A stretch of DNA of 64,000 nucleotides, from positions 62,001 to 126,000 of the forward strand of contig NZ_FMVJ01000006.1 in assembly GCF_900102135.1 (NCBI RefSeq), in the 5' to 3' direction. This DNA is from Microvirga guangxiensis. GTDB lineage: Bacteria > Pseudomonadota > Alphaproteobacteria > Rhizobiales > Beijerinckiaceae. Positions 1-10,753 of the stretch are shown piece by piece (position 1 is the first letter of the stretch; each line of letters starts with the position of its first letter). The notes under the pieces were generated by a model. It had not been told where the DNA came from. It saw only the letters and a program-made list of their open reading frames with translations, and ran no database searches. The position numbers and the translations under genes are program-made.

Positions 1-2328
1 GTCAGGCTTCACGGCACCCTAGCCGTGCCGGTAGGGCAGGAGCCCTGGCGTCTCTTGTTGAGCGGCCGGGATATCGTGTGGGCGGGAGCCGCCCCTGGGG
101 ACGCGCCGCTTCAGGTTTCGCACATGGAGGCAGACCTCTCCGGTCCCGAGGGCGTTTCCATCAACAGCATCAGGCTGGTCGGCCCCGACCTGAACGCGGA
201 AATCAAGGGAGCTCTAGCGGCTCCCGCCGATCCAAAGGGGCTGAAGTTCGATGTGACAGCCTCGAAGAGCAATGTCCGCTCCGCGCTCCGGGTCTGGCCC
301 GAAGGCGTCGCGCCGCCGGTTCGCCGCTTCCTCGTGGCAAACCTGAAGAGCGGCATCCTCGATGACTTCAGGCTCAAGGTCGCCATGGCGGGATCCGATG
401 TGGAGAAGGCCATCTCCGGCGGGCCCATTCCCGATGAATCCGTCAAGATCGACTTCGTGATTTCGCAAGGCGTTCTTCAAGCCGCCGAAGGTCTGCCTCC
501 CATCTCCAGGATGGATGTGACCGGCCAGGTGACCGGCAAGAGAGTGACACTGCGCGCGCCGACCGGCCATGTGGACATGGCCGGCAATTACAGCCTCAAC
601 GCGTCCGAAGGCACGTTCGCCCTCGACGATTACTGGGACGACAACGCCCTGGCGCGCATCGACTTCCGCCTCTTTGGCGGAGCCGATGGCGTCGGGGCCA
701 TGCTGCAGCAACCTCTGGTCAAGCAGATTGCCGGTTTCGACGTCGATCCGGCAACGATGAAGGGCAAGGCTGACCTGCGGGTCGGGATCGGGCTTGCGGT
801 CAACGACATTCCGGCCTTCGCCGATCTGCCGCTCAAGGTCAGCGGTACGCTGAACGAACTGATCGTCGACAAGGTTTTCGGCAAGGAGAAGCTCGAAGGG
901 GGCAATCTCACGATCGCATATGATCGCGGCGATCTGTCGATCAAAGGCGATGGCAAGATCAGCGGCGGGCCCGCCTCCATCGACGTGCAGAAGAACCGCG
1001 AGGGCGGGCAGGCGAATGTCGCCTTTGTCCTCGACGAGGCAGCGCGCAGCAAGCGAGGGCTGTCCTTCGGCTCGCAGCTGACGGGCAGCATCGCGCTCAA
1101 GGCCAGCGTGCCCTTGGGCAAGCCGGATGCTACGGGCATCGCCATCGAGGCCGACTTGGCGAAGGCAAGCATCGACCAACTCATTCCCGGCTGGTCCAAG
1201 CCGGCGGGCAGGGCAGGCAAGCTCACCTTCACCATGATCGAAGGCTCCGAGACCGAAATCCGGGACCTACAACTCGACAGCAGCGCCGTGCAACTGCGCG
1301 GAACGGCCCTTCTATCCAAGGATGGCGATCTCGCGAAGGCTGAGCTTTCGACCTTTAAGCTCTCGCCGGGCGACGACATGCGCGCGCAGCTCGAACAATC
1401 CGGCGGCACCTACAAGGTCACCATCCGCGGCAATGTGGGCGATGCGCGTCCCTTCCTGAAAAGTCTCAACTCGCAAGGATCCTCACGGAACGGATCGGCC
1501 AGGGAAACGAAGGATTTCGATCTCGATCTGAACCTCAACATTCTCACCGGCTACAACAACGAGGCGATCACGAACGCTGTCATCAAGGCATCCATGCGCA
1601 AGGAGGTCTTGCGCCAGCTCGAGATGAAGGGGCGTCTTGGCGCGACGAACGTTGCCGCCCGCACCGATGCCCAGGGCCGGAACGGCTCCATGATCATCGT
1701 TCAGGCGGAGGATGCGGGGGCGCTTCTGCGGTTCACCGATGTGTACAGGCGCATGGTGGGCGGCGACCTCATCATCAACATGGCGACCGGAGACGGGGGG
1801 CAGCCGGGCATGATGCTGCTGCGCTCCTTCACCCTGGTGAACGAGCCGGCCTTGCGCCGCATCATCCCGACACAGACTCAAGTGGTAGCAGGCCAGGACA
1901 GCGCCGGTAATCCGCAGATGATGCGGGTGGATGTGAACGAGATCTCGTTTGCCCGGGCCCGTATGGAGTTCACGCGCACGTCGGGCCGTCTCGATTTCAA
2001 GGATGCGGCAATCTACGGCAACCAGATCGGCTTCACCCTCGGCGGCACCATCGACTACGCCCGCGACCGGATGGATATTTCGGGCACTTTCGTCCCCGCC
2101 TATGGGCTGAACAACGCCTTCGCCAAGGTGCCCTTGTTCGGGCCTCTCCTCGGGGGCGGTCAGTATGAAGGGCTTTTCGCCGTCAATTTCCGCGCCGCGG
2201 GACAGATGAGCGCGCCGACCCTGACGGTCAATCCGCTCTCTGCCGTCGCCCCGGGCTTCCTGCGCAAGCTCTTTGGCGTGGGGGTGGAGACACAGACCGA
2301 CACGGTGCCTGTGGCTCCGGAGCGATAG
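1..2328 (+). CDS. YhdP/AsmA-like large envelope protein, C-terminal part (5' end outside window)
   Basis: The reading frame is open from the first base, so the start lies upstream and only about the last 775 residues are visible. The protein is rich in beta-strand-type alternation with many glycine-led repeats (for example near TLGGTIDYARDRMDISGTFV) and ends in a region typical of the DUF3971/AsmA-like C-terminal domain of YhdP-type proteins. In other proteobacteria that family spans the periplasm and is implicated in phospholipid transport to the outer membrane; here the role is inferred from family resemblance only. The C-terminal motif PLFGPLLGGGQYEGLFAVNF is the most family-like stretch. 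The gene ends 3 bp from the end of tyrS on the other strand, with no obvious terminator hairpin between them. Confidence 0.8.
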   Translation, partial: VRLHGTLAVPVGQEPWRLLLSGRDIVWAGAAPGDAPLQVSHMEADLSGPEGVSINSIRLVGPDLNAEIKGALAAPADPKGLKFDVTASKSNVRSALRVWPEGVAPPVRRFLVANLKSGILDDFRLKVAMAGSDVEKAISGGPIPDESVKIDFVISQGVLQAAEGLPPISRMDVTGQVTGKRVTLRAPTGHVDMAGNYSLNASEGTFALDDYWDDNALARIDFRLFGGADGVGAMLQQPLVKQIAGFDVDPATMKGKADLRVGIGLAVNDIPAFADLPLKVSGTLNELIVDKVFGKEKLEGGNLTIAYDRGDLSIKGDGKISGGPASIDVQKNREGGQANVAFVLDEAARSKRGLSFGSQLTGSIALKASVPLGKPDATGIAIEADLAKASIDQLIPGWSKPAGRAGKLTFTMIEGSETEIRDLQLDSSAVQLRGTALLSKDGDLAKAELSTFKLSPGDDMRAQLEQSGGTYKVTIRGNVGDARPFLKSLNSQGSSRNGSARETKDFDLDLNLNILTGYNNEAITNAVIKASMRKEVLRQLEMKGRLGATNVAARTDAQGRNGSMIIVQAEDAGALLRFTDVYRRMVGGDLIINMATGDGGQPGMMLLRSFTLVNEPALRRIIPTQTQVVAGQDSAGNPQMMRVDVNEISFARARMEFTRTSGRLDFKDAAIYGNQIGFTLGGTIDYARDRMDISGTFVPAYGLNNAFAKVPLFGPLLGGGQYEGLFAVNFRAAGQMSAPTLTVNPLSAVAPGFLRKLFGVGVETQTDTVPVAPER

Positions 2329-2331
2329 CGG

Positions 2332-3594
2332 TTAAACCGCTCGCAGAAGCACGTGCTTCTTCTTGCCGAAGGACAGCTTGATCACGCCTTCGCTCGTCAG
2401 GTCCGACATGGTGAGGGATGCGCGCTCGTCGGAGACAGTCTGATCGTTCACCTTCAGGCCGCCGCTTTTCACCTGGCGCCGCGCCTCGCTCGATGAGGGA
2501 ACGAGCTTCGCGTAGTCAGGGCCAAAGGCCGTCAGAACGCCGAGGCCTTCCTTCAGGATGCTCGATGCAATCTCGATGGTCGGAAGGCTTTCGGCCAGCG
2601 TGCCTTGCTCGAAGGTCTTCTGTGCCGTCTCTGCCGCGAGCTCCGCTGCCTCACGGCCATGGAGCAGGGCGGTGGCCTCGGTCGCCAGCACCTTCTTCGC
2701 CTCGTTGATCTCGGCCCCCTGGAGCGCTGCCAGCTTGGCGATCTCGTCCATGGGCAGGATCGTGAACAGCTTGAGGAAACGCGGAACGTCCGCATCCTCG
2801 GTGTTGCGCCAGAACTGCCAGTAATCGTAGGGGCTCAGCATGTCGGCGTTGAGCCACACGGCGCCGGAGGCGGTCTTGCCCATCTTCGCACCCGAAGCGG
2901 TGGTCAGAAGCGGGCAGGTGACGGCATAAAGCTGCGGCGTGCCGAGGCGGCGGCCGAGATCGATGCCGTTGACGATGTTGCCCCACTGATCCGAGCCGCC
3001 CATCTGCAGCACGCAGCCATAGCGCTTGTTGAGCTCCACGAAGTCGTAGGCCTGGAGAATCATGTAGTTGAATTCCAGGAACGACAGCTCGTGCTCGCGC
3101 TCGAGGCGCAGCTTCACGCTGTCGAAGGACAGCATGCGGTTGACCGAGAAGTGGCGGCCCACATCGCGCAGGAACTCGATGTAGTTGAGCTTGGTCAGCC
3201 ACTCGGCGTTGTCCACCATCATGGCATCAGCCTTGCCCTCGCCGAAGCTGATGAAGCGCGAGAACACCGTCCTGATGCTCTCCTTGTTGGCCTCGATCTG
3301 CTCGACCGTGAGGAGCTTGCGGCTCTCGTCCTTGCCCGAAGGGTCGCCGACCCGGGTCGTGCCGCCGCCCATGAGCGTGATCGGCTTGCCGGCTCCGGTC
3401 TTCTGGAGCCAGTGCAGCATCATGATCGAAAGCAGGTGGCCCACATGGAGCGACGGGCCCGTGCAGTCATAGCCGACATAGGTCGTCAGCCGATTCTCAA
3501 GGGCAGCCGCATCCACGCCCTCGAAATCGGAGGTCTGGTGAATGAAGCCCCGCTCGGTGAGCACCTTCAGGAATTCGGATCGTGGCGCGTTCAT
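2332..3594 (-). CDS. tyrS: Tyrosyl-tRNA synthetase
   Basis: This encodes a 420-residue class I aminoacyl-tRNA synthetase that charges tRNA-Tyr. The HIGH-type motif is HVGH at residues 50-53, preceded by [14 protein letters not shown], and the KMSKS loop is present as KMGKT in the segment [13 protein letters not shown]. The C-terminal part ends in an S4-like RNA-binding domain ([13 protein letters not shown]). Length and domain order match the bacterial TyrRS1 type. The ATG start has a GAGAG Shine-Dalgarno-like stretch upstream. It is convergent with the YhdP-like gene and divergent from the RTX protease gene. Confidence 0.97.
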   Translation of the reverse strand: MNAPRSEFLKVLTERGFIHQTSDFEGVDAAALENRLTTYVGYDCTGPSLHVGHLLSIMMLHWLQKTGAGKPITLMGGGTTRVGDPSGKDESRKLLTVEQIEANKESIRTVFSRFISFGEGKADAMMVDNAEWLTKLNYIEFLRDVGRHFSVNRMLSFDSVKLRLEREHELSFLEFNYMILQAYDFVELNKRYGCVLQMGGSDQWGNIVNGIDLGRRLGTPQLYAVTCPLLTTASGAKMGKTASGAVWLNADMLSPYDYWQFWRNTEDADVPRFLKLFTILPMDEIAKLAALQGAEINEAKKVLATEATALLHGREAAELAAETAQKTFEQGTLAESLPTIEIASSILKEGLGVLTAFGPDYAKLVPSSSEARRQVKSGGLKVNDQTVSDERASLTMSDLTSEGVIKLSFGKKKHVLLRAV

Positions 3595-3746
3595 CGCGGC
3601 TCTCGTCTGGCTGGAAAGGGATTTTAGGGCGCTCTTCTAGCAGGTTGTAGGCAGGATTCCATCCCAACTAGGCCATTCAGCCTATTGTTAAGCTTTGAAC
3701 ATTATGCATTATAACGTTACCGAAATTCTAAGATAGGAGTTCTCTC

Positions 3747-6191
3747 ATGTGCTATTCTTGCCTTGCCAGCCAAGAGGGATCGTCTTGGGCTTCTTTCCCT
3801 CATGGCATGGATAAGGGCGGACGTGGCCGTCTCTCCGAGGAACGCGAAGCGTACGCGTTGAAACCCCAATTCTCCGGAGAAAGCCCTTCGCTCAAAGGGG
3901 ATGAAAAATGGGCGACCTTGGCGCAAGGCTCCGGCTTCCTTGATTTCGGTTCTATCTTTTCTTCCGCTTACGATTGGCTCAACGATAATATCTCAGGGGT
4001 GCCGATAGGCGTCTTCTCGGCTGCAGCTGCCGGGCTCCCCAATGTGCCGATTTTTGGCACGAAATATTATGCTCCGACCCACATCGATTGGAATGTGCTG
4101 GCACTTTTCTCGGGATCTCAGTGGGCTTCGAGTACGATTACCTATGGCTTTCCGGATTCCCGCTGGGACTATGAATGGATCAATCCGAGCGCGGAAGGAT
4201 ACAAGCCGCTTTCCTCTGAAACGGAGCAGGCCTACCACTCCATTTTCCGCGGGGCTGGAAATGGGATCAACATCACTTCCCTGAACTCGTTCACGAATGC
4301 TTCGTTCGTCTATGCAGGCCGGGGTGAGGCAAATATCAAGCTAAGCGCATTTAATCCAAATAGCACGATCAACCGTAGTCACGGCTTCTATCCTGGCGTT
4401 CCGGTTTACGGTGGTGATGTCTGGATCGAGAACGGGGACAAGGCACCGGTCGTCGGCAGCTATCAGCACTACCTTCTCCTGCATGAAATGGGGCACGGCC
4501 TTGGGCTCAAGCATCCTCATGACCGTGGAGGCAATCTGCCGAAAATGAGCTCTACATATGACAGGACCGAATACACGGTCATGTCATATAATGTTCACGC
4601 CTATCCTCAGACATTCATGATGTACGACATCGCTGCTCTGCAGGAGATGTACGGCGCTAATTTCAGAACCAATAGCGGGAATACCGTCTACACATGGGAT
4701 CCGCACACTGGTCAGACCTATCTCAACGGCATTGGCCAAGGTCGTCCCGGCGCGAATAGGATCTTCCTGACGATTTGGGATGGTGGCGGTAACGACACCT
4801 ACGACTTCTCAAACTATGGCTCGCACATGACCATAGATCTGAGTCCGGGCGCTTATTCGCTCTTCTCGGAAGCCCAGAGGGCTACGGGTGCGAAGGGTAA
4901 TGTTTACAACGCGCTGCAGTTCAGAGGCGACTCCCGTTCTCTGATTGAGAATGCCATCGGCGGCGCCGGAAATGACCGAATAACGGGCAACTCTGCCAAT
5001 AACAGACTGGTCGGCCACAACGGCAACGATACGCTTTCTGGCGGCTCCGGGGTCGATGACCTGACCGGGGGCAACGGCGACGATGTGCTCTCGGGCGGCA
5101 ACGATCAGGACTGGCTCTACGGCGAGGGCGGCAACGATCGCCTGAATGGTGATGCCGGTAATGACTATCTTTATGGCCATGACGGAAACGATACCATCTA
5201 TGGCGGCGCAGGGGACGATATCGCCGATGGTGGCGAAGGTCATGACTACGTCTATGGTAATGAAGGCGACGATAAGCTCTATGGCCGCATCGGCAACGAC
5301 GTGCTGGATGGCGGCGCAGGCAATGATTACTTGGACGGAGACGTTGGCGACGACGTGCTTCAAGGCCGGGAGGGCAATGACACGCTCTATGGAGTCTGGG
5401 GCAACGATACGCTCAGCGGAGGACACGGGAACGATATCCTTGATGGTGGTGAGGGTAATGACCGCCTTCACGGTGAAGATGGCGACGACAAGCTCTATGG
5501 CCGCGCTGGCAACGATGTGCTGGATGGCGGCTTAGGCAATGACTACCTGGACGGGGATGTCGGCGACGACGTGCTCTTTGGTAACAATGGTGACGACATT
5601 CTCTACGGTGTCTGGGGCAACGACACGCTGTATGGAGGCAACGGCATTGATAACCTAATCGGCGGCCAAGGAGACGACCTGCTTATCGGTGGAGCCGAAC
5701 AGGATTGGCTATACGGTGAGGGCGAAAATGATCGTCTCTTCGGTGACGAAGGAAACGATTACCTGTTCGGTGGCATGGGTAACGATACGCTCATCGGCGG
5801 CTCTGGTGTGGATTACCTGTATGGCGGCGCCGGAAATGACTACCTCGATATGAATGAGGGACCGGGCGCTGGCGCAGACTGGCTTTTCGGAGAAGACGGC
5901 GACGATATCCTGATCGGAGACGGGATCGGCAGCAAGCTGACCGGCGGCTGGGGCCGGGATACCTACCACATCCGCCCTTGGGCCAAGACCACTATCACCG
6001 ACTTTGCCGCCGGTCCGGACCTGTATGAGCAGATCATCCTCTATAAGAGCGTCTTCACGAACTTCACGTCGCTATATGCCTGGGCTTACCAGGCAGGCAA
6101 CGATGTCGTGATCGCCAAGGGGGACTTCAGTCTCACGCTGAGCAACCTCAGGAAAGAGGTTCTGGCGGAGAACGACTTCCTCTTCATCTGA
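3747..6191 (+). CDS. Secreted RTX metalloprotease (serralysin-like metzincin)
   Basis: The 814-residue protein has a zinc-protease motif [11 protein letters not shown] at residues 246-256 (three zinc-binding His, catalytic Glu247) and a Met-turn VMSYN with Met279 and Tyr281, the signature of M10/serralysin-type metzincins. From about residue 400 to 745 it carries a long array of GGxGNDxLx nonapeptides that bind calcium in parallel beta-roll form. There is no N-terminal signal peptide; the extreme C-terminus (ENDFLFI) resembles the acidic-plus-hydrophobic tail of type I secretion substrates, so export by an ABC/MFP/TolC system is inferred. No secretion genes lie nearby. The ATG is preceded by AGGAG at 3736-3740. 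A strong terminator follows. The N-terminal 240 residues are less family-like. Confidence 0.88.
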   Translation: MCYSCLASQEGSSWASFPHGMDKGGRGRLSEEREAYALKPQFSGESPSLKGDEKWATLAQGSGFLDFGSIFSSAYDWLNDNISGVPIGVFSAAAAGLPNVPIFGTKYYAPTHIDWNVLALFSGSQWASSTITYGFPDSRWDYEWINPSAEGYKPLSSETEQAYHSIFRGAGNGINITSLNSFTNASFVYAGRGEANIKLSAFNPNSTINRSHGFYPGVPVYGGDVWIENGDKAPVVGSYQHYLLLHEMGHGLGLKHPHDRGGNLPKMSSTYDRTEYTVMSYNVHAYPQTFMMYDIAALQEMYGANFRTNSGNTVYTWDPHTGQTYLNGIGQGRPGANRIFLTIWDGGGNDTYDFSNYGSHMTIDLSPGAYSLFSEAQRATGAKGNVYNALQFRGDSRSLIENAIGGAGNDRITGNSANNRLVGHNGNDTLSGGSGVDDLTGGNGDDVLSGGNDQDWLYGEGGNDRLNGDAGNDYLYGHDGNDTIYGGAGDDIADGGEGHDYVYGNEGDDKLYGRIGNDVLDGGAGNDYLDGDVGDDVLQGREGNDTLYGVWGNDTLSGGHGNDILDGGEGNDRLHGEDGDDKLYGRAGNDVLDGGLGNDYLDGDVGDDVLFGNNGDDILYGVWGNDTLYGGNGIDNLIGGQGDDLLIGGAEQDWLYGEGENDRLFGDEGNDYLFGGMGNDTLIGGSGVDYLYGGAGNDYLDMNEGPGAGADWLFGEDGDDILIGDGIGSKLTGGWGRDTYHIRPWAKTTITDFAAGPDLYEQIILYKSVFTNFTSLYAWAYQAGNDVVIAKGDFSLTLSNLRKEVLAENDFLFI
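5265..5696 (+). repeat. Tandem duplication of an eight-nonapeptide RTX block
   Basis: Within the RTX gene two 216-bp units lie head to tail (5265-5480 and 5481-5696), coding residues 507-578 and 579-650. Both begin GDDKLYGR and share [22 protein letters not shown] and [10 protein letters not shown] in register; the last two turns have diverged. A second pair of similar blocks starting DWLYGEG lies 594 bp apart (about 5103 and 5697). The register of exactly 8 and 22 nonapeptides points to segmental duplication within the array. Confidence 0.85.
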
Positions 6192-6215
6192 GCCCGCACA
6201 GGCGGAAGGTCAAAC

Positions 6216-6245
6216 AAAAGGCCGGTCATTTGACCGGCCTTTTTC
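6216..6245. terminator. Intrinsic terminator, likely bidirectional
   Basis: A 13-bp perfect stem (AAAAGGCCGGTCA / TGACCGGCCTTTT) with a 2-base apparent loop sits just after the RTX gene and 20 bp before the end of the convergent hydrolase gene. It has U-tracts on both strands, so it can serve both genes. Confidence 0.9.
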
Positions 6246-6265
6246 GTGCTCATATCGAGGCTTGC

Positions 6266-6922
6266 TCAGGCCTCTTGCTCAGTCGCGCCCAGGCGCTTGT
6301 CGAGGTACTCGTCTACGGCCACCATCAGCTCGTCGACACGGCCGTCGAAGAAATGGTTGGCGCCCTCGACGACGGCGTGCTCGAGCTTCACGCCCTTTTG
6401 CGTCTTCACCTTCTCGATGACGCTGACCACGTCCTTCACAGGAGCTACGCGATCCTCGGAGCCGTGGACGAACAGGCCCGAGGACGGGCAGGGGGCGAGG
6501 AACGAGAAGTCGTAGCGGTTCGCCATGGCGGCAATCGAGATGAAACCTTCGATCTCCGGGCGGCGCATGAGGAGCTGCATGCCGATCCAGGCGCCGAAGG
6601 ACACGCCGGCGATCCAGCAGGCGCGGGCATCCGGGTTCATGGCCTGGGCCCAGTCGAGGGCCGCCGCGGCATCCGACAATTCGCCCTGACCGTGATCGAA
6701 TGCGCCCTGGCTGCGGCCGACGCCACGGAAGTTGAAGCGGAGCACCGAGAAGCCACGCTTCACGAAATCATAATACAGGTTATAGACGATCTGGTTGTTC
6801 ATCGTCCCGCCGAATTGCGGGTGCGGATGAAGGATGATGGCGATGGGAGCACCCTTCTCCTTGGCAGGCTGATAACGGCCTTCGATGCGGCCGGCAGGCC
6901 CCGTGAAGATGACTTCAGGCAT
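6266..6922 (-). CDS. Alpha/beta hydrolase, dienelactone-hydrolase-like fold
   Basis: The 218-residue cytosolic protein has the nucleophile elbow GVSFG with Ser108, a likely acid in GSEDRVAPV and a catalytic-type His in EGANHFFDGR. The motif ILHPHPQFGGTMNN near residue 30 is typical of the COG2945 group of small alpha/beta hydrolases, whose substrates are unknown. The length is normal for that group. It is transcribed away from the SUF operon; the 240-bp gap in between must hold both promoters. The exact reaction cannot be read from the sequence. Confidence 0.88.
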   Translation of the reverse strand: MPEVIFTGPAGRIEGRYQPAKEKGAPIAIILHPHPQFGGTMNNQIVYNLYYDFVKRGFSVLRFNFRGVGRSQGAFDHGQGELSDAAAALDWAQAMNPDARACWIAGVSFGAWIGMQLLMRRPEIEGFISIAAMANRYDFSFLAPCPSSGLFVHGSEDRVAPVKDVVSVIEKVKTQKGVKLEHAVVEGANHFFDGRVDELMVAVDEYLDKRLGATEQEA

Positions 6923-6977
6923 ATACGCGAACCTCTTGCTCGCCTCTCTGTGAAGAGAGGGAAACCCCTGTGCGACC

Positions 6978-7006
6978 TTGACTCTCGGTCGTGGGTTCCC
7001 TTAAGA
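6978..7006 (+). promoter_or_regulatory. Candidate sigma-70 promoter of the SUF operon
   Basis: TTGACT (6978-6983) and TTAAGA (7001-7006) are separated by 17 bp, about 160 bp ahead of the first SUF gene. The -35 is a good match, the -10 moderate. The iron-control palindrome begins 9 bp after the -10 hexamer, roughly at the expected transcription start, a position suited to repression. Confidence 0.45.
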
Positions 7007-7015
7007 AGGAAACCA

Positions 7016-7030
7016 TTAGAACTCTTCTAA
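7016..7030. promoter_or_regulatory. Irr-type iron control element (ICE) upstream of the SUF operon
   Basis: TTAGAA-CTC-TTCTAA is a perfect 6-bp inverted repeat with a 3-bp spacer. It matches the iron control element described for Irr-regulated genes in Rhizobiales (consensus around TTTAGAA-N3-TTCTAAA); on the right the match extends by one A. It lies 132 bp upstream of the NifS-like start codon and just downstream of a candidate promoter, which fits repression of Fe-S assembly when Irr accumulates in iron-poor cells. Confidence 0.7.
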
Positions 7031-7162
7031 AGTGTTACAATGTTTCGATAAATTCCGAGGGCTAGGACCTTCGGAGGAAACATGGGCACACGTGGTTGCG
7101 GTGCTTTAGCACGGCAACAGGGGTGACTTGCAAGAATTTCGTGAGGCTTGAGACGGAGAGCC

Positions 7163-8335
7163 ATGGCAATCGGCCAGCGCACATATCTTGACCACAACGC
7201 CACGTCGCCTGTGCGGCCCCAAGTGGCGGAGACGGTCCTGCGCGTGCTTCAGATGCCTGGCAACGCTTCCTCCGTCCATAGTGAGGGCAGGGCAGCACGG
7301 GGCGAGATGGAGGCCGCGCGCCTGTCCGTCGCCAAGCTGGTCGGCGCTCGGCCCAAGAACGTGATCTTCACAAGCGGCGGCACGGAAGCAGCAAATCTCG
7401 TTCTCACGCCATCTTTCAAGCGGTTGGGACAGGCAGGGCCGGCAAAGCTCTTCATCGGCGCCACCGAGCATCCCTGCATTCTCAACGGTCATCGCTTTTC
7501 GCCGGAGGCAGTCGAGATCATCCCGGCCGATGAGCGGGGGATCCTTGATCTCGCCTGGCTCAAGGCCCACCTGAAGCAGACGGGCGATACGCGGGTTCTG
7601 GTCTCCGTCCAGCTTGCCAACAATGAGACCGGTGTGATCCAGCCCTTGGCAGAGATCGCCAGTCTGGTTCACGAGCATGGCGGCCTCGTCCACACCGATG
7701 CGGTGCAGGCGGCGGGCCGGGTTCCGGTCGATATCGTCACCCTCGGGGTCGATGCGCTGACACTGTCTGCTCACAAGCTCGGCGGCCCGAAAGGGGCAGG
7801 GGCTCTGGTGCTCGCCTCCGACCAGTACGAGATCGGCGATAAGTTGATCCGGGGCGGCGGGCAGGAAAAGAATTACCGGGCCGGCACAGAGAACGTGGCG
7901 GCCATTGCAGGTTTCGGCACGGCTGCCGAGCTCGCCCTGGAGGGGCTGGAGCAGGAGGCCGCCCGAGTGCAGCTTTTACGCGACGAAGCCGAGGCGCATG
8001 TGCGCCGGATCGCGCCGGACGCTCTTGTTGTGGGTGCTGGCGCTGAGCGGTTGCCTAATACCTTGGCCTTTGCCATACCCGGCCTCAAGGCCGAGACGGC
8101 ATTGATCGCGTTCGATCTTGCGGGCATTGCCCTGTCCTCCGGTTCGGCTTGCTCGTCCGGGAAGGTCAAGCGTTCGCATGTGCTCGATGCCATGGGCGTC
8201 GAGCCAGCCCTCGCCGAGGGCGTTTTGCGTGTGAGTTTGGGGTGGTCGACCACGAAAGAGTGCGTGATCCGCTTTGCGGAGGCGTGCGAAAGGGTGGTGG
8301 GCACCTTATATAAGCGGAAGGCGAGCGCGGCTTAA
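7163..8335 (+). CDS. Cysteine desulfurase, NifS/IscS-like (first SUF operon gene)
   Basis: The 390-residue PLP enzyme removes sulfur from L-cysteine. The PLP-binding lysine is Lys205 in LSAHKLGGPKG and the persulfide-forming cysteine is Cys330 in SSGSACSSGKVKRSH, the flexible-loop pattern of group I (IscS/NifS) enzymes, as opposed to the SufS found later in the same operon. I chose ATG at 7163 because GGAGAG stands just upstream; an in-frame TTG at 7148 is less likely. Rhizobial SUF operons commonly begin with such a gene. The Irr-type box upstream suggests iron control of the whole operon. Confidence 0.93.
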   Translation: MAIGQRTYLDHNATSPVRPQVAETVLRVLQMPGNASSVHSEGRAARGEMEAARLSVAKLVGARPKNVIFTSGGTEAANLVLTPSFKRLGQAGPAKLFIGATEHPCILNGHRFSPEAVEIIPADERGILDLAWLKAHLKQTGDTRVLVSVQLANNETGVIQPLAEIASLVHEHGGLVHTDAVQAAGRVPVDIVTLGVDALTLSAHKLGGPKGAGALVLASDQYEIGDKLIRGGGQEKNYRAGTENVAAIAGFGTAAELALEGLEQEAARVQLLRDEAEAHVRRIAPDALVVGAGAERLPNTLAFAIPGLKAETALIAFDLAGIALSSGSACSSGKVKRSHVLDAMGVEPALAEGVLRVSLGWSTTKECVIRFAEACERVVGTLYKRKASAA

Positions 8336-8403
8336 AAGCCCCGCCAGTTTTCCATGTCATATCAACCCGCGGTCCTTGACGCCGTGAGTGGTGGGAGAGA
8401 CAG

Positions 8404-9876
<1,473 letters not shown>

Positions 9877-9884
9877 GGAAAAAG

Positions 9885-9981
9885 CGTCATCCCGGCCAAG
9901 CGAAGCGCGAGCCGGGATCGCGAAAACCAGTTCAATTCGGATAACGATCCCGGATCGGCTTTTGAGCCGTCCGGGATGACG
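9885..9981. repeat. REP-like palindromic element between sufB and sufC
   Basis: The 97-bp element is bounded by perfect 11-bp terminal inverted repeats, CGTCATCCCGG and CCGGGATGACG, with inner complementary blocks (GCCGGGATC / GATCCCGGATCGGC). It fills most of the sufB-sufC gap. Short elements starting GTCATCCCGGCC are abundant between genes in Rhizobiales genomes. Folded RNA could stabilise the upstream message or set the SufB:SufC ratio. Confidence 0.75.
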
Positions 9982-9997
9982 TGGATGGAATTCTGCA

Positions 9998-10750
9998 ATG
10001 CTCGAAATCAAGAACCTTGTTGTCCAGATCGAGGACAAGCGCATTCTCAATGGCCTCAACCTCACCGTGAACAAGGGCGAGGTCGCCGCCATCATGGGCC
10101 CGAACGGCTCGGGCAAGTCGACGCTCTCCTATGTGATCGCCGGCAAGGAAGACTATGAAGTTCTCGACGGCGAGATCCTGCTCGACGGCCAGAACCTGCT
10201 GGAGATGGAAGCCGATCAGCGCGCGGCTGCGGGCGTGTTTCTCGCCTTCCAGTATCCGCTGGAAATTCCCGGCGTCGGCTCGATGACCTTCCTGAAGGCC
10301 GCCATGAACGCCCAGCGCAAGGCGCGCGGCGAGGACGAGCTGACGACCCCTGAGTTCATCAAGCAGGTCAATGCGGCTGCTGCGCAGCTCGAAATCCCGA
10401 AGGACATGCTCAAGCGCGCGCTGAACGTCGGCTTCTCCGGCGGTGAGAAGAAGCGCATGGAGATCCTGCAAATGGCGCTGCTCCAGCCGTCCTTCTGCAT
10501 CCTGGACGAGACGGATTCCGGCCTCGACATCGACGCGCTGCGCATCGTCTCCGAGGGCGTGAACGCGCTCCGTTCGCCGGATCGCGCCTTCCTCGTGATC
10601 ACGCACTATCAGCGCCTGCTGAACCACATCGTGCCCGACACCGTGCACGTGATGCATGGCGGCCGCATCGTGCGTTCGGGTGGCAAGGAGCTGGCTCTCG
10701 AGCTCGAAGCCAATGGTTATGCCGATTACCGTGAAAGCGAGGCCGCTTAA
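9998..10750 (+). CDS. sufC: SufC, ABC-type ATPase of the SUF scaffold
   Basis: The 250-residue ATPase drives conformational change in the SufBC2D complex. Walker A is GPNGSGKS at residues 34-41, the ABC signature is [11 protein letters not shown], and Walker B runs into [11 protein letters not shown], where SufC proteins have the D-S variant. No membrane segment is present, as expected for a soluble ABC ATPase. The ATG lies 16 bp after a 97-bp palindromic repeat; sufD starts 3 bp after its stop, indicating tight coupling. Confidence 0.97.
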   Translation: MLEIKNLVVQIEDKRILNGLNLTVNKGEVAAIMGPNGSGKSTLSYVIAGKEDYEVLDGEILLDGQNLLEMEADQRAAAGVFLAFQYPLEIPGVGSMTFLKAAMNAQRKARGEDELTTPEFIKQVNAAAAQLEIPKDMLKRALNVGFSGGEKKRMEILQMALLQPSFCILDETDSGLDIDALRIVSEGVNALRSPDRAFLVITHYQRLLNHIVPDTVHVMHGGRIVRSGGKELALELEANGYADYRESEAA

Positions 10751-10753
10751 GCC

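Noticed and set aside
4809..5471. Long minus-strand frame inside the RTX gene
   Set aside because: It is the antisense shadow of the glycine/aspartate repeat array; its composition mirrors the repeat.
5146..5535. Methionine/threonine-rich forward frame in the RTX region
   Set aside because: Out-of-frame reading of the same nonapeptide repeats.
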